Shown here: piece by piece, positions 33,670-44,368 of the stretch | How positions within the stretch are numbered: position 1 is the stretch's first letter | Layout of the letters: the number at the start of each line of letters is the position of its first letter | Assembly: GCA_021030905.1 (NCBI GenBank) | Contig: JAGFMI010000013.1 | Coordinates: 992,001-1,056,000, forward strand | Origin: Pyrenula massariospora | Taxonomy: Eukaryota > Ascomycota > Eurotiomycetes > Pyrenulales > Pyrenulaceae | Length of the DNA stretch: 64,000 bases | Reading direction: 5' to 3' | Translations under genes and position numbers: made by a program | The notes under the pieces: generated by a model | The model's input: the letters and a program-made list of their open reading frames with translations, nothing else | Database searches by the model: none | Told to the model about the DNA's origin: nothing

Positions 33670-35769
33670 ATGTCCCCCTTCGATCATGGCAGACGGCGCC
33701 TATATCTTTTTGCCGCATTCGCTGGCGCCTTCATCCTTCTTTTCTATACTTCTGTCGTGAACCGGCAGCAGACTTCTCTATCCTCAGACGTTCCCCAGAT
33801 CACGATTCCAGACCGACCTATCCCCCCGCCTCTGTCGAAAGACCCAATCCCGGCACCTCCCCCACCATGGCTGGACGACAACAACGAAAATGACCTTGAC
33901 GAGACAAATGAACTAGTTGATCAGCACCCCATCGTTGGTTTGATGGGAAAAGCCGACCAAGCAGTGGCAGACTACGAAGATGGCATATCTACAACCTTCG
34001 GGGAGACGGTGACAAAATACCGTGTGAAATATGGTCGCCATCCACCCCCGGGGTTTAAGGAATGGTACAGATTTGCAAGGAGACGCAATGCTCACAACAT
34101 AGACGATTTCGAACAGATTATGGACGACCTTCGCCCCTTCTGGTCTCTTGAGCCCAAATATATTCGCACTCTCGCAGCGCACATGTCCGAAAAGGGGGGT
34201 GATGGAGCTTCTGGCATTCACGTGAGAAGCAAAAAGATCGTCAAGACCACGAATCCTGGCTGGAGAATAGAAACGATGTCGAAAATGATAGAGACGTTCG
34301 TTGAACATCTGCCGGACATGGATATTGCCAGCAACAGACTGGACCAGCCTCGAGTAATTGTGCCCTGGGAGGATATGCAAGACCTGCTCGCAAAGGAACA
34401 TCAAACCCGATCACTCCCTCCCGAGGCGATCGACAGCTTCACCACTAACCAAAAAAGTCTTCTCAATGTTAAAATTGAAGACCCGAAAATGGACAACTCG
34501 ACTCGTGAAGAAGCAGGCTGGTTCAGTCATGCAGGAAAACAATACATGGATATCGCAAAACTTGCCTGCCCACCTGAATCTCCTGCAAGGAACGAGTCGA
34601 TGTCGACCGCTGAAGCAGATGCTCTCTACAAGTTGGAGGACGGAGGCCTTGTCTCGAACTTCAACTTGAGTAGCGATCTTTGCACCATTGGTCCAGTCAT
34701 GGAGCGGAATCATGGATTCTTGTTTACCGCGTCTAGCACCGTCGCCACGCACAAGCTTGTACCGATCTTTGGAGAATGCAAGGTGAACGTCAACTCAGAC
34801 ATCCTCTTCCCAGCCAATATGTATTACACACATGACCCACGCTACGAATACTCTGACAAAGGCGATCTTGATTGGGAAGACAAGAAAGACATTATGATGT
34901 GGCGAGGCGTCACTTCTGGTGGAGTTCAGCTGGTAGACAATTGGCAGACCATGCATCGGCAACGTCTTGTCCAGCTGTTGAATGGCACTTATTTGAAGAA
35001 CGAGGGAAAAGAGGCCACAATTTTGTCGCAAAGGACGGCTCCTTCCGCCGGAGAGGTCTCACCTACCACTTACGAGAATTTCGCTAAGTTTCACCCGTCA
35101 GAGTTCGCCAACAAACATACGGATGTTGGCTTTACTGATCGATGGGCCTGCATTCCCAACTGCAGCTTCTACGAGGAAGTCTTTGCCCACAAAGACCAAG
35201 TTGATCTGACGGACCAGTTCCGCTACAAATACCTGATTGACGTGGACGGTCACTCGTTCTCCGGGAGATGGCGTGCATTTCTTCATAGCAAGTCGCTTGG
35301 TTTCAAGGCAACAATCTTTCGCGAATGGCACGATAGTCGGCTTTTCGCATGGCGACATTTCGTTCCTGTCGACAACAGATACGATGATTTGTATGCGCTC
35401 CTGACATACTTCATCGGATATGGCAAACCAAGAGCGCAACGGAAGGGACCAGAGGATGATATCAACGGCGACGCGTATGTCCCAACTCACGAATTCGAAG
35501 GGAAGAAGATTGGACGTCAAGGACGTGAATGGGCGCAAAAAGTGCTCAGGAGAGAGGATATGGAAGTGTACATGTTCCGACTGCTCCTTGAGTATGCCAG
35601 GATCTGCGATGACAATCGAGACCGCATTGGATATTCTGGGGACGGAAGTGAACTGGATAAGTTTGACGACGAAGAGGCAAAGTCGCCAAGTGCTGGAAGC
35701 CGATGGGGCTTGGGAGGCATTGGATCCCTCGTAGGATCATTGAAGGGTCATGGCGATGGGAAATTATGA
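33670..35769 (+). CDS. GT90 (CAP10-type) glycosyltransferase, type II Golgi membrane protein
   Basis: Single exon, 699 residues. A short cytosolic tail MSPFDHGRRR is followed by one membrane anchor (about 11-27) and a Pro-rich stem (PDRPIPPPLSKDPIPAPPPP). The lumenal CAP10 domain covers about 400-640, with motifs WRGVTSGG, HTDVGFTDRW, and FRYKYLIDVDGHSFSGRW followed by FLHSKSLGFKATIFREW. In Cryptococcus, Cap10/Cap59-class and Cxt1-type GT90 enzymes add xylose to capsule glycans; relatives act as protein O-glucosyl or O-xylosyl transferases. Filamentous fungi have many GT90 paralogues whose acceptors are unknown. C-terminal tail is Gly-rich and probably disordered. The start is the first ATG before the anchor. 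Confidence 0.92.
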   Translation: MSPFDHGRRRLYLFAAFAGAFILLFYTSVVNRQQTSLSSDVPQITIPDRPIPPPLSKDPIPAPPPPWLDDNNENDLDETNELVDQHPIVGLMGKADQAVADYEDGISTTFGETVTKYRVKYGRHPPPGFKEWYRFARRRNAHNIDDFEQIMDDLRPFWSLEPKYIRTLAAHMSEKGGDGASGIHVRSKKIVKTTNPGWRIETMSKMIETFVEHLPDMDIASNRLDQPRVIVPWEDMQDLLAKEHQTRSLPPEAIDSFTTNQKSLLNVKIEDPKMDNSTREEAGWFSHAGKQYMDIAKLACPPESPARNESMSTAEADALYKLEDGGLVSNFNLSSDLCTIGPVMERNHGFLFTASSTVATHKLVPIFGECKVNVNSDILFPANMYYTHDPRYEYSDKGDLDWEDKKDIMMWRGVTSGGVQLVDNWQTMHRQRLVQLLNGTYLKNEGKEATILSQRTAPSAGEVSPTTYENFAKFHPSEFANKHTDVGFTDRWACIPNCSFYEEVFAHKDQVDLTDQFRYKYLIDVDGHSFSGRWRAFLHSKSLGFKATIFREWHDSRLFAWRHFVPVDNRYDDLYALLTYFIGYGKPRAQRKGPEDDINGDAYVPTHEFEGKKIGRQGREWAQKVLRREDMEVYMFRLLLEYARICDDNRDRIGYSGDGSELDKFDDEEAKSPSAGSRWGLGGIGSLVGSLKGHGDGKL

Positions 35770-36416
35770 TAATGCTAATAGAGGCGGTTGCTTCGGCAGA
35801 TTGAACACCATCGGACTGTATGTAGATACCACCTTTTGCAAATTCGAACTCATGTAAAAAATGCACAAAATTAGCTTCACCTTAAGCAGACCAGGCTCGG
35901 TTTTAATAAAAGCTTGCTTTAGAACGACATACTATCCTGTGAGTGTCTACTTTCGGGGAATTTTACCCCGAGACCCGAAACGACGTGGGCAAGCGGGTGC
36001 TCTACAATTCTCGTTATTTTTCCAATCCCGACCTCCATCTGTATTTTCTCTCCACGGATCTGAGATGCCTAAGGATCTACGCTGCCATACCCCGCCACTA
36101 CATCTGCAGCTTGTGTTCGAACACTACTAACGTTGGCTTCTGGAACATTCACTATCCCTTCTGGCAGGTGTTTCCCATTCGTGGAACTTTGTAACTCAGT
36201 TCTCAGGCTTCACGATGGCTAAGCCTTCATTTGGAGCTGTTGTGTGGCCGTTCAATCGAGGATTTCAGCATCGTCTATCAATATCTAGAGACATTGAAGT
36301 ATCCGGTCGCCGCCACACAATGATCAGTAGCCGGCCACACCAGGCGGTTGATCAAGTGAGTCCGCCGATCGATTTTGTTTGATCTTTTGATTAGGACGTC
36401 AGTAATAGCGACCACC
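35770..36416. other. intergenic (GT90 / acetylesterase)
   Basis: 3' UTR of the GT90 gene and promoter of the next gene. No further gene is seen. Confidence 0.6.
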
Positions 36417-37342
36417 ATGACCTTCAAATTGCTTGCCCACCTCTTTACCTTAATATTCTTCTGTTTCTTCCTTTCTCTTCCCCAAGTCTCGGCCCATCCA
36501 TCATTATTTCGCCGAGCGTCCAAAGTTCCGGCTTTCTTCCTTGCCGGTGACTCTACAACTGCCGTTCAATCTGTTGGCGGAGGAGGTAAGTCTTATTGCT
36601 GGGAAATCGTTTGCTATCAAGCGCAGAAAGCTGAAGTGGAGTAGGCTGGGGAAGCGGGTTCCTGAATACAACCCTTGTGAATGGGGCCACAGGGAAGAAC
36701 TTTGGCCACAATGGTGCAACGACGGTGTCCTTTCGAGCTGGAGGTGACTGGGCAAACGTTCTTGCGGCTGTGAAAGCAAGCCAGCCAACGTATCAGCCGT
36801 ATGTCACAATTCAATTTGGGCATAACGATCAGAAACCTGCAGCCAATATCAGCATCGACCAGTACACTACGAACTTGGAGAATTTCGCCAATGAGGCGAG
36901 ATCCGCTGGAGCAATACCGGTGCGCTTACGAATTGAGCCTTAAACATCTCCTTTACAGATCACTTACATTGATCGGCAGATTCTTGTGACTCCTCTTTCC
37001 CGCCGAAACTACAACACCGCCGCCTCCCCGCCAAAGATCATTGAGAACCTCGCCAACGAAACGGCACACACCATCACGGCAGCGCAGACCGTGAGCACAT
37101 ACTACATCAATCTAAATCGCGCATCTACAGACTACCTCAATTCCATTGGGCCGACAGACGCGTATACATACAATCTAAACCCGACGGACTATACGCATCT
37201 AAATGATCAAGGGAGCATCGTCTTCGGTGGGATCGTGGCGAATTTGATGTTGGGTGCGGTGCCGGCGCTAAAGCCATATCTGAATGTGAATCCAGCATTG
37301 ACAAAAGCGGTGGCGAATGGTACATATTATTTCCCTGGCTAG
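36417..37342 (+). CDS. secreted rhamnogalacturonan acetylesterase (SGNH, CE12-type)
   Basis: Three exons, 36417-36585, 36645-36919 and 36980-37342, give 268 residues. A signal peptide ends near residue 26 (LPQVSA). All four SGNH blocks are visible: FFLAGDSTTA (Ser46), the Gly of GGWGSG, the Asn of QFGHNDQK, and DYTHLND with Asp218 and His221. The order and the text ILVTPLSRR fit rhamnogalacturonan acetylesterases, which remove O-acetyl groups from the pectic backbone so that lyases and hydrolases can act. The ATG at 36417 sits in a good context (ACCACC before it) directly before the signal peptide; an upstream in-frame ATG at 36375 would add 14 residues and spoil it. Together with the GH127 protein it suggests use of pectin side chains, although the genes are 19 kb apart. 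Confidence 0.92.
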
Positions 37343-39525
37343 CATGAAAGTGGGAATTATGAAGCGTAGAGATGGGACCTCTCTTGATTAACTTTGAATA
37401 GGAACGCTACAAAGCTTATCAAGACGTCTCCAAACAGATTCACCTTGTCACAAAATATTCTCTCTGGAGTTGTAGAAATGACGGCGAGTAGCGTGGCGAA
37501 TTCAAGGAGTCCAGGATTGAACTCTATTGGCAGGCTTTGCCACCTTAAATGTCCAAGGCGACCTGTTTTGCCGCGCTGAGCCCCGGAGATCGACGACTAA
37601 CAAATGCATAATACCAACCCGCCGGCTCTCCCTATCTGTGCGGCGAAGGAGACTAGATTGTGTGGCCCATAGCAAAAATTACAGCTAGAAGAGCATTGAT
37701 TATGGGAAGGATCTACGCCGCGAGAGAATTGTACAATCCGAGCGTCTACCGAGAACTAAAGCGGTGGATTTGAGGCGGCACCAAGGATCTACAGGCAACG
37801 GCAACGTCGGAACCAGGAGCATTTGAGAAAGCTGGGAGAAGCCGAAGTGTTCGATGCTTCTTTCCCATCTTTTTCACGAGCTTATCTGTGGGTCACCATC
37901 TCAAAAACTCTTCCATACTAGGGTATGCAGCCGATTCCTTGCAGACCCGTAAGGGTTCCACCTCACGACAAAGTTGGTGGAAGCTTCTCTCGGTTCGATC
38001 GACCGAGCATTGGCATCACAGCATCGGCGCTACAGCCATTTTAACACCTCGGTGTGCCGCCCTGTCCTCCTTCCTAAGGCGGCAGAACGTAACACTCCTC
38101 AACCTAAGCATCGAACGTCAACTATCTATCCACCCTCTCGTATAGCTGATCCGTCCTCGTTCACATACTACATCTGATTTACATGAAGATCTTTCAGCGA
38201 TGAACTTTGGTAAGACCTTGACGGCAAGCGCCCCTGCCCAGTCCACGGCGATCCTCGGATACTACTTACTGTGAAAGATGCCACCATGTACGGCGGATTG
38301 ACCTAGAGACTAGGCTGGCAGCGTGAGCTCTGACGGTATCGCTCGTACCGGACGGCGAGGCTAGCTAAAGCCGCTGAGGATACTCCCACTCGTAATTTAC
38401 CGTATTGAACGCTGGTTAGTTCGCTTGAGGAATGACTAACCGAAAAGTAAGACTCGACCCGATATGGTGTGCCGTGTGCATGATAGCGACACGCGATGAA
38501 GCAATTTCCACCCTTTGTGGCGTACTTGATATCAGGGTCTGCACTGTATATCCCAAGGCCAAGGACGGTGCCTTGCTGGATTTTCATGCCATGGCGAACG
38601 CATCTCTGGGCGCGCGCATGCGGCGTGACGGCGTCTCATTCCTTGCATCGCAACGTATACAAGCTTTCTGGGCAGCCGGGTGTCGACACCTCGTCGATGG
38701 AGGCGTCCGTTACTGCAACGGGGTGGAGGACGCGGCGAGAGCGGGTGTCGCTACTGACGATGCTAAAGCGTATACGGATGCACGGCGAGCGCCGAACCTG
38801 AGGATGTTTGCAGTTTCATTGGCGGAGTATTCCAAAGGGCGCTGTTGGCGCCGCTGCGCGTAACCACCAATGTGACGGTAGACGGCATGGATTCGCTCTT
38901 CGGAAGGATAATCGAGAGCTTCTAGAAGCCCTTCATCCCTGCATTATCATGATCTGGGGGCCTGTCGTTATCTCTAGGCTCCAGACGACGGCCCCGCCCC
39001 TGTGGTCTGATGGTCCACCGCTCTAGCAGGCCCACCGTCGTCGCTTGCTGTCGGTCAGACCCTCGACAATTGGCCCTGGAACCCTGAGCAAACAGCGCTC
39101 CCCCGGCTTGTCTCACACACTTGGACAATTAAGCGTGTCTGAAAAATGGGGTCCCTTTCACGCTGAGCATTGACTCGCACTCCCTTTCTTGTGGCTAAAA
39201 ACGGATGTCGCCCACGCCTGAATTTAACGTCTTACTCCCGCGACAATCCAGCTCGTGGATGGCCCAGTCGTAGCCCTCCCCGACCTTCACCTTGATAGTG
39301 CCGAGGCTTGTCATTCGCCCGCTTGTTTGGTGTCCCCGAACTAGATCTCGCTACGCTTATACCCCTTCAGGGAGCTCCTCGTTCGTTTTTGATTGACAGT
39401 CGGCCGCCCCCCTCATATAAACCACCTGCTCTCACACTCTCTACCTCCAGCCTTCCGTGTCCCCCCTTCAACTGTTCCTTTTTCTTCGTTTTGTGTTTGC
39501 GCCCGCTGTGCGACAGTACACCGAC
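37343..39525. other. 2.2-kb intergenic stretch
   Basis: No supported gene. A 143-codon plus-strand frame (38432-38863) lacks any motif and is matched by equally long shadow frames. The last 200 bases are pyrimidine-rich and look like the promoter and leader of the transporter gene. Confidence 0.55.
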
Positions 39526-41566
39526 ATGGCTGCCGCCTTTCCAATTGCTGCCGCTGGCGCCGTCGCCGACCCTCGCATCTCAAAAGAAGTTGAGCGCCTC
39601 GGCAACTACCCGACTCGTGTGATCGAGAAACTGCACGATCCAAGCGTTCAGCTCGAGGAGTACATGCACTATGCCAAAATCTCTCGCGCCGACGAGGAGA
39701 CCATGTACGGCCCAGGTGCCACCGGGACCACACAGAAGAACGCCTTACAGCTCTTTGTCCTGGGTAACCTCGGCCGCGGCAAGAAAGATCAAGAAGAGCC
39801 TCGACGCCGCTCCTCCGTCGCCGAAAATGTCTTCACCCTCGATAAGAAGGAGACTGACGAGAAAGGCGCATCGGCAACCCCAACCAGTGAGGAAGGCTCA
39901 CCTCGCCCCGTGATCTCTGACGAAGAGTGGATGCGTGCCTCTCGAGCTGCGCGGACAGCCACTTGGGGCGCCATCTTCTACCTGATCACCACTGATATTC
40001 TCGGTCCTTACACCGCTCCCTGGGCCTTCTCTCAACTTGGCTATGGCCCTGGCGTCGTGCTCTACACCATCTTTGGTATTCTTGCATGGTACAGCGGTTG
40101 GCAATTGTACAAGTTGTTCTTGCAGCTGGACAGTGACCGATTTCCGCTCAAGGGCTACGGTGACATTGCCTTCCGCGTCTTTGGTTCCTGGGCTCGCCAT
40201 GTAGTCAACGTTCTACAATCATTCCAGTTCTTCTTGAACGTTGCGCTCATCATTGTTGGCTCTGGTATGAGCATCAGCCAGATGTCCAAGGAGCGGCTTT
40301 GCTTCATCGTCTGTGTGTTGGTTGCTATGCTTGCTGGATGGCTCATTGGCCAGATTCGGACGCTGCAGCGGTTAGGTTGGGTTGCCAACCTCGCGATTTG
40401 GCTGAATGTCACTGTCCTTATTATTACGTAAGTACTTCTCTTTTGCTCTATTTCACCTTTAGGAATAAGAATCAGTTGTGTTTTTCGAGGAGTTCGTCAT
40501 GCCGATTGGTCAATATAAGGTTGCGGCAGAGGATTTAGGGGGGTCGGAAATCTTGCACACGATTACTTGCTTCTTTGTGGCGCCTGCTAATTGATCGCTT
40601 TACAGCATGGCAACTGTCGGCAATGGACCCAACTACAAGGCAGTCCTGGCCTCTAGCCCTCAACTGCTTCCTGACCCTGACAATCCGGCTCCAATTGCGA
40701 AGACTGGCGGTTCGCCCCCAGGTCTCACCTTCGATGACAACATCAATGGTCTCATGCAAGCTGTCTTCTCTTATGGCGGCGCCACTCTCTTCACTGAGCT
40801 CCTCGCGGAGATGAAGCGTCCCATGGACTTCTGGAAGGCTCTCATCTGTGCCGACATCTTCATCTACTGCGTCTATCTTCTCTTTGCCCTTGAGGTTTAC
40901 TCCCTCCAAGGTCAATACACCTTCCAGACTGCGTCGAACGGCATCAAAGCTTATGGTCCGCAAACTGCCTGCAATGCACTCTCGCTTATATCATCTCTCA
41001 TCGCTGCCTGTCTCTACGGGGTAAGCTACTATCATCATTTCTAAATCTCTATCTAACTAATTCGAAAATAGAATATTGGCATCAAAGTTCTGTACAACAA
41101 CGTCGGTCGCGAGTTCTTCAGATGGCCCCAGCTCGAGACCACGAAAGGAAAGTGGATCTGGGCCGCCTTCGTCCCCACCTACTGGGGCCTTGCCTTCGTC
41201 ATCGCCATGGCCGTGCCCCAAATCACGAACCTCTCCGCTTTCGTGGCCGCACTTTGCATCCTTCAATTCACGTATACCTTCCCTCCATTCATCATGGTCG
41301 GCTTCAAATCCCAGCGTGATGCTATCCTTCCAGAGGAGACATTCGACCCCAACACCGGCGTTGTGAACCGCTTTGATAGCGGCGCAAAGCGGTGGGTCCG
41401 CGGATTTAAGAAGGAGTTACTCTGGAATACTTGGGACGTCATCTACTTCCTGGGCAGCTTGACCACTGGCGTTTTGGGACTGTACTCGAGTATCAAGGCC
41501 ATGCATCATGCGTACACGACGAACCCGAACCTGTCCGGGTTCACGTGTAAGTCTCCGACCGGTTAG
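39526..41566 (+). CDS. AAAP-family amino-acid transporter
   Basis: Three exons, 39526-40427, 40606-41020 and 41072-41566, give 603 residues. A cytosolic N-terminus of about 145 residues carries charged and Ser-rich segments (RRRSSVAENVF) and then ARTATWGAIFYLITTDILGP opens the first membrane helix of the Aa_trans domain. About eleven hydrophobic helices follow, including LQSFQFFLNVALIIVGSG, the conserved AVFSYGGATLF, and AFVAALCILQFTYTFPPFIM. The LGPYTAPWAFSQLGYGPG segment is typical of fungal members near the substrate path. Such proteins move neutral amino acids by proton coupling at the plasma or vacuolar membrane; location and substrate are not decidable. The C-terminus FTCKSPTG is reached without a further intron. 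Confidence 0.9.
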
Positions 41567-42529
41567 ACGGGTGTTTTCTTGGGCTGGGGCTTGCGATGAT
41601 GCATTCTGAGGCGTGAGTGTGTATGACGTGTCCCTTGGGAAGTCAAGCCTGCTTGCAGGGAGAGTGGGTGGAAGAGCTAGTGCTGGTTCTAATCTTTATA
41701 ATTCCATAGTATTGCATGAGAGTATGAATAGATATGCATCTCATCTTTCATTTTAATCATCATTTCTATTCTCATCGTTATTATACGCCTCCCCTTCCCC
41801 GGGCCCCACCTCTTTTTTTTTTCGTTCAATAGACCATTTTGAGGATACCTACGCTCAGCATTCGCTCTCGCCGGACAGGAGACGCAGTTCAACTCGCTGC
41901 TAATCAAAGTGCTACCCATATACCCTGTTCCAGCCGCTTCAATATGCTTACCTACTTGTGCGTCCTTACTTATGCAGAACGCGGCCTGAATAACGAAGTG
42001 GACAGTACTGTAAAGTATGACCTATTCAATCACTGCTAGTCCTATATCACAGATCTCTTTCCTCCTTATCTAACCGCACGCCTGTCCCTCTCTATCACCA
42101 CATTGAATATCTAAATACCAATTTGGATTCGTTGCGCCTCCGGGTCGAACTTTTGCGACGATTTGCTACTCCGTAAAAAACCCGTCCAATCAATAGAATT
42201 CCTCTGTTATGAAGCGTGGCGTCCAATCCTTTCAGCCGATCATATTCATTCTAACTTGTACCTACGTTATGTATGTACGTTCTTATCCACAGTCAACCCT
42301 CCCGTTTAGGGGATATGCACGGTCCTAAATCGCGTTTCAAAATATGTCATGCACCGCTATGCAACGCTATGCGGTGTGCGTCTCACATGGTCACACAGAC
42401 GCCGGGATACACTTCCTTCCCGCATTTCCGGCGGATTGTGCATCGTGCACGGGCAGGTACCTGCATACATGCACGCCAATCCGTGAATGGCCCATACACC
42501 AACCACCTCCTAACCACCGTGCTGTAGCT
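41567..42529. other. convergent 3' intergenic region
   Basis: Between the transporter and Mg-chelatase-like genes, both reading toward it. Contains a T-rich run near 41812-41822. No gene is seen. Confidence 0.6.
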
Positions 42530-44020
42530 CTACACCAACGCCTCCACCCCCGCCAACACATCCTCCACAACCTCCTCCCCCGTCAGCCCATCGAGATACC
42601 GCTGCGTCGCCGCCACGTCCCCGCCGAACAGCGCCACGCTCCGCTCCGCCGCCGCGTCCCGCACGATCTCCACGCGGTGAGGGAACACTTTGCGCGCGGC
42701 CAGCTTGAGCAGGCTGGGCGTCGCGTAGTCGAGGCCGTGGAGGCGGGCGAGGCACTGGGTGAGGAGGGTGAGGTGCGCGACGGAGGCAGGGGTGATGGAG
42801 GTGCTGAGGACGCCGCGGGCGAGGCGGAGGTGGATGGGGATGGTGCGGGCGTAGGAGGTTAGGGCGGGGGAGAGGTAGGTTTGCGGGGTGAGGGTTGTGA
42901 GCGTGGTGATTGTCTGGGGGTGGAGGTTAGCTGAGGTTTGAGGGGGTACGGAGCCATAAGGGGGAGGACATACTGAGGTGTCGATATTGCGGGATGAGCG
43001 TGAAGGCTGAAGGCGAGGTTTTGAGGTCTGCTTGGGCATTGGGGTGCGGATGACTGAGGTTGAGGATGATATAGAGGCGGAAGAGGAGGAAGCGGTCGGC
43101 GTCAGATATGGGGTGGAAGATTCGAGATAGTCAAAGCCGGAGGTGGAGTCGTGAGTATGAGAGATGAAGAGATGGTCCAGCTGCAGGACATTAGAACAGT
43201 ACGCGTAGTAAAGGGATCAGGTGCTTACAAGATGCTTATTCAGTCTTCTCCCGGACTTCTCAATAGAGACAATAGGAAGAAAGAGAAACCGCTCTGGTGT
43301 TTTATGAACGGTAGTGCGGCTGAAGATGCGTTTTCGACGGATGAGCTGCCCTCTATTAGCGATGCTTCTCGAAGAGAGATGCGTTACCAAACCTCTAGAG
43401 CCTGGATCTGAATGAGATCGTTAACGAGGTTAAAGTTCTTGGCGATCACGACATTGACCACTTTGCGATTGTCGAGATCAGCCGAGGGGTTGATACTAGT
43501 AGACCCAGCACGGATATTTACGGAGCCAAGGCGAGAGGAATGGCCGAATAGCTGGACAGAAGTCAGAATAGATTGCAACAGGGAATGGCATGTCAGCTAG
43601 TAAATTCAACACAAAAATCTAAACAAGACACAGGATATTGTAGAAATAATAAGCTAAGTCGTGATTGTGAAGTACATCTTACTTACAGCAGAAGGAGAAT
43701 CTCGATCTCCATCATTGACCGAGGAATTCTTCTCATCCAAAATTGCATTGACAAAGCCATCGATTGATTCTTCCTCTGAACATGACACTACGGCGTAAGA
43801 GAGTCCGAATACCTCTGAAGCAATCTGAAATTTGGGGCTTAGAACCCGATCTGCCAAAAGATCTTGCGTCTCTTACCAATGACAACTCTTGACTTATATC
43901 GTCTAAAAGGGCGTCGTCTACTTTGATCAGGCAATGCTCCTTTGCTACGAGGCATAGAAGGATTGCGAGTTCGAGGTCAGAGAGGTCATGGATACGGGTG
44001 AGGAGAGCGTCGTAGCTCAT
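42530..44020 (-). CDS. fungal Mg-chelatase-like (ChlI-related, AAA-lid) protein of unknown role
   Basis: Six exons fit, all in phase 0: 44020-43877, 43824-43687, 43551-43393, 43345-43229, 43180-42974 and 42913-42530, giving 382 residues. The N-terminus MSYDALLTRIHDLSDLELAI and LLCLVAKEHCLI, then ASEVFGLSYAVVSCSE, NVVIAKNFNL, IQIQALE, and RRKRIFSRTTVHKTPERF match a fungal family usually labelled magnesium chelatase-like. The C-terminal domain (SYARTIPIHLRLARGV, LHGLDYATPSLLKLAARKVF, HRVEIV) is the helical lid of MoxR/ChlI AAA proteins. No Walker A motif is visible, and fungi make no chlorophyll, so it is not an enzyme of that pathway. The 60-base sixth-exon intron (42973-42914) is divisible by three, so a 402-residue form by intron retention is possible. 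It is divergent from VPS16, starts 348 bases apart. Confidence 0.72.
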
Positions 44021-44368
44021 GGCAGGCAACGCTCCTCATCTTCGAAAGTGCATTGAAATGAATCAACAAAATCACCGTTCGAGGCTGGATCGAAGGTGAA
44101 AAGGTGCGCTAGAAGTACCTGGTCTGAAAATTCGATTAAGAGTCGAATATTGACTGTCGTGTATCGAGAGGATCCTGACCCGGCTGACTTCAATCTGCGT
44201 GGATTTTAGCGCGTCAAAACACGATCGAAGCCTAACAGGCTCCATTCGTCGACGCACCTCTACACCTTTCCTCCCCCATGCACGACTTCTTAGATCTTAC
44301 TACGATGTGTGAAGCAATTATGCGCGTAAAAAGACGTGACCAAACTCTGACATTATGACAAGAACCAG
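44021..44368. promoter_or_regulatory. shared bidirectional promoter (Mg-chelatase-like / VPS16)
   Basis: Only 348 bases separate the two start codons, which point away from each other. No clear TATA box is seen on either side, as expected for housekeeping promoters. Confidence 0.6.

Noticed and set aside
38432-38863. 143-codon plus-strand frame as a gene
   Set aside because: Random-looking composition, overlapping alternatives, no promoter signs.
42344-42862. 172-codon plus-strand frame over the Mg-chelatase-like gene
   Set aside because: Arg/His/Gly-rich antisense shadow of a conserved exon.
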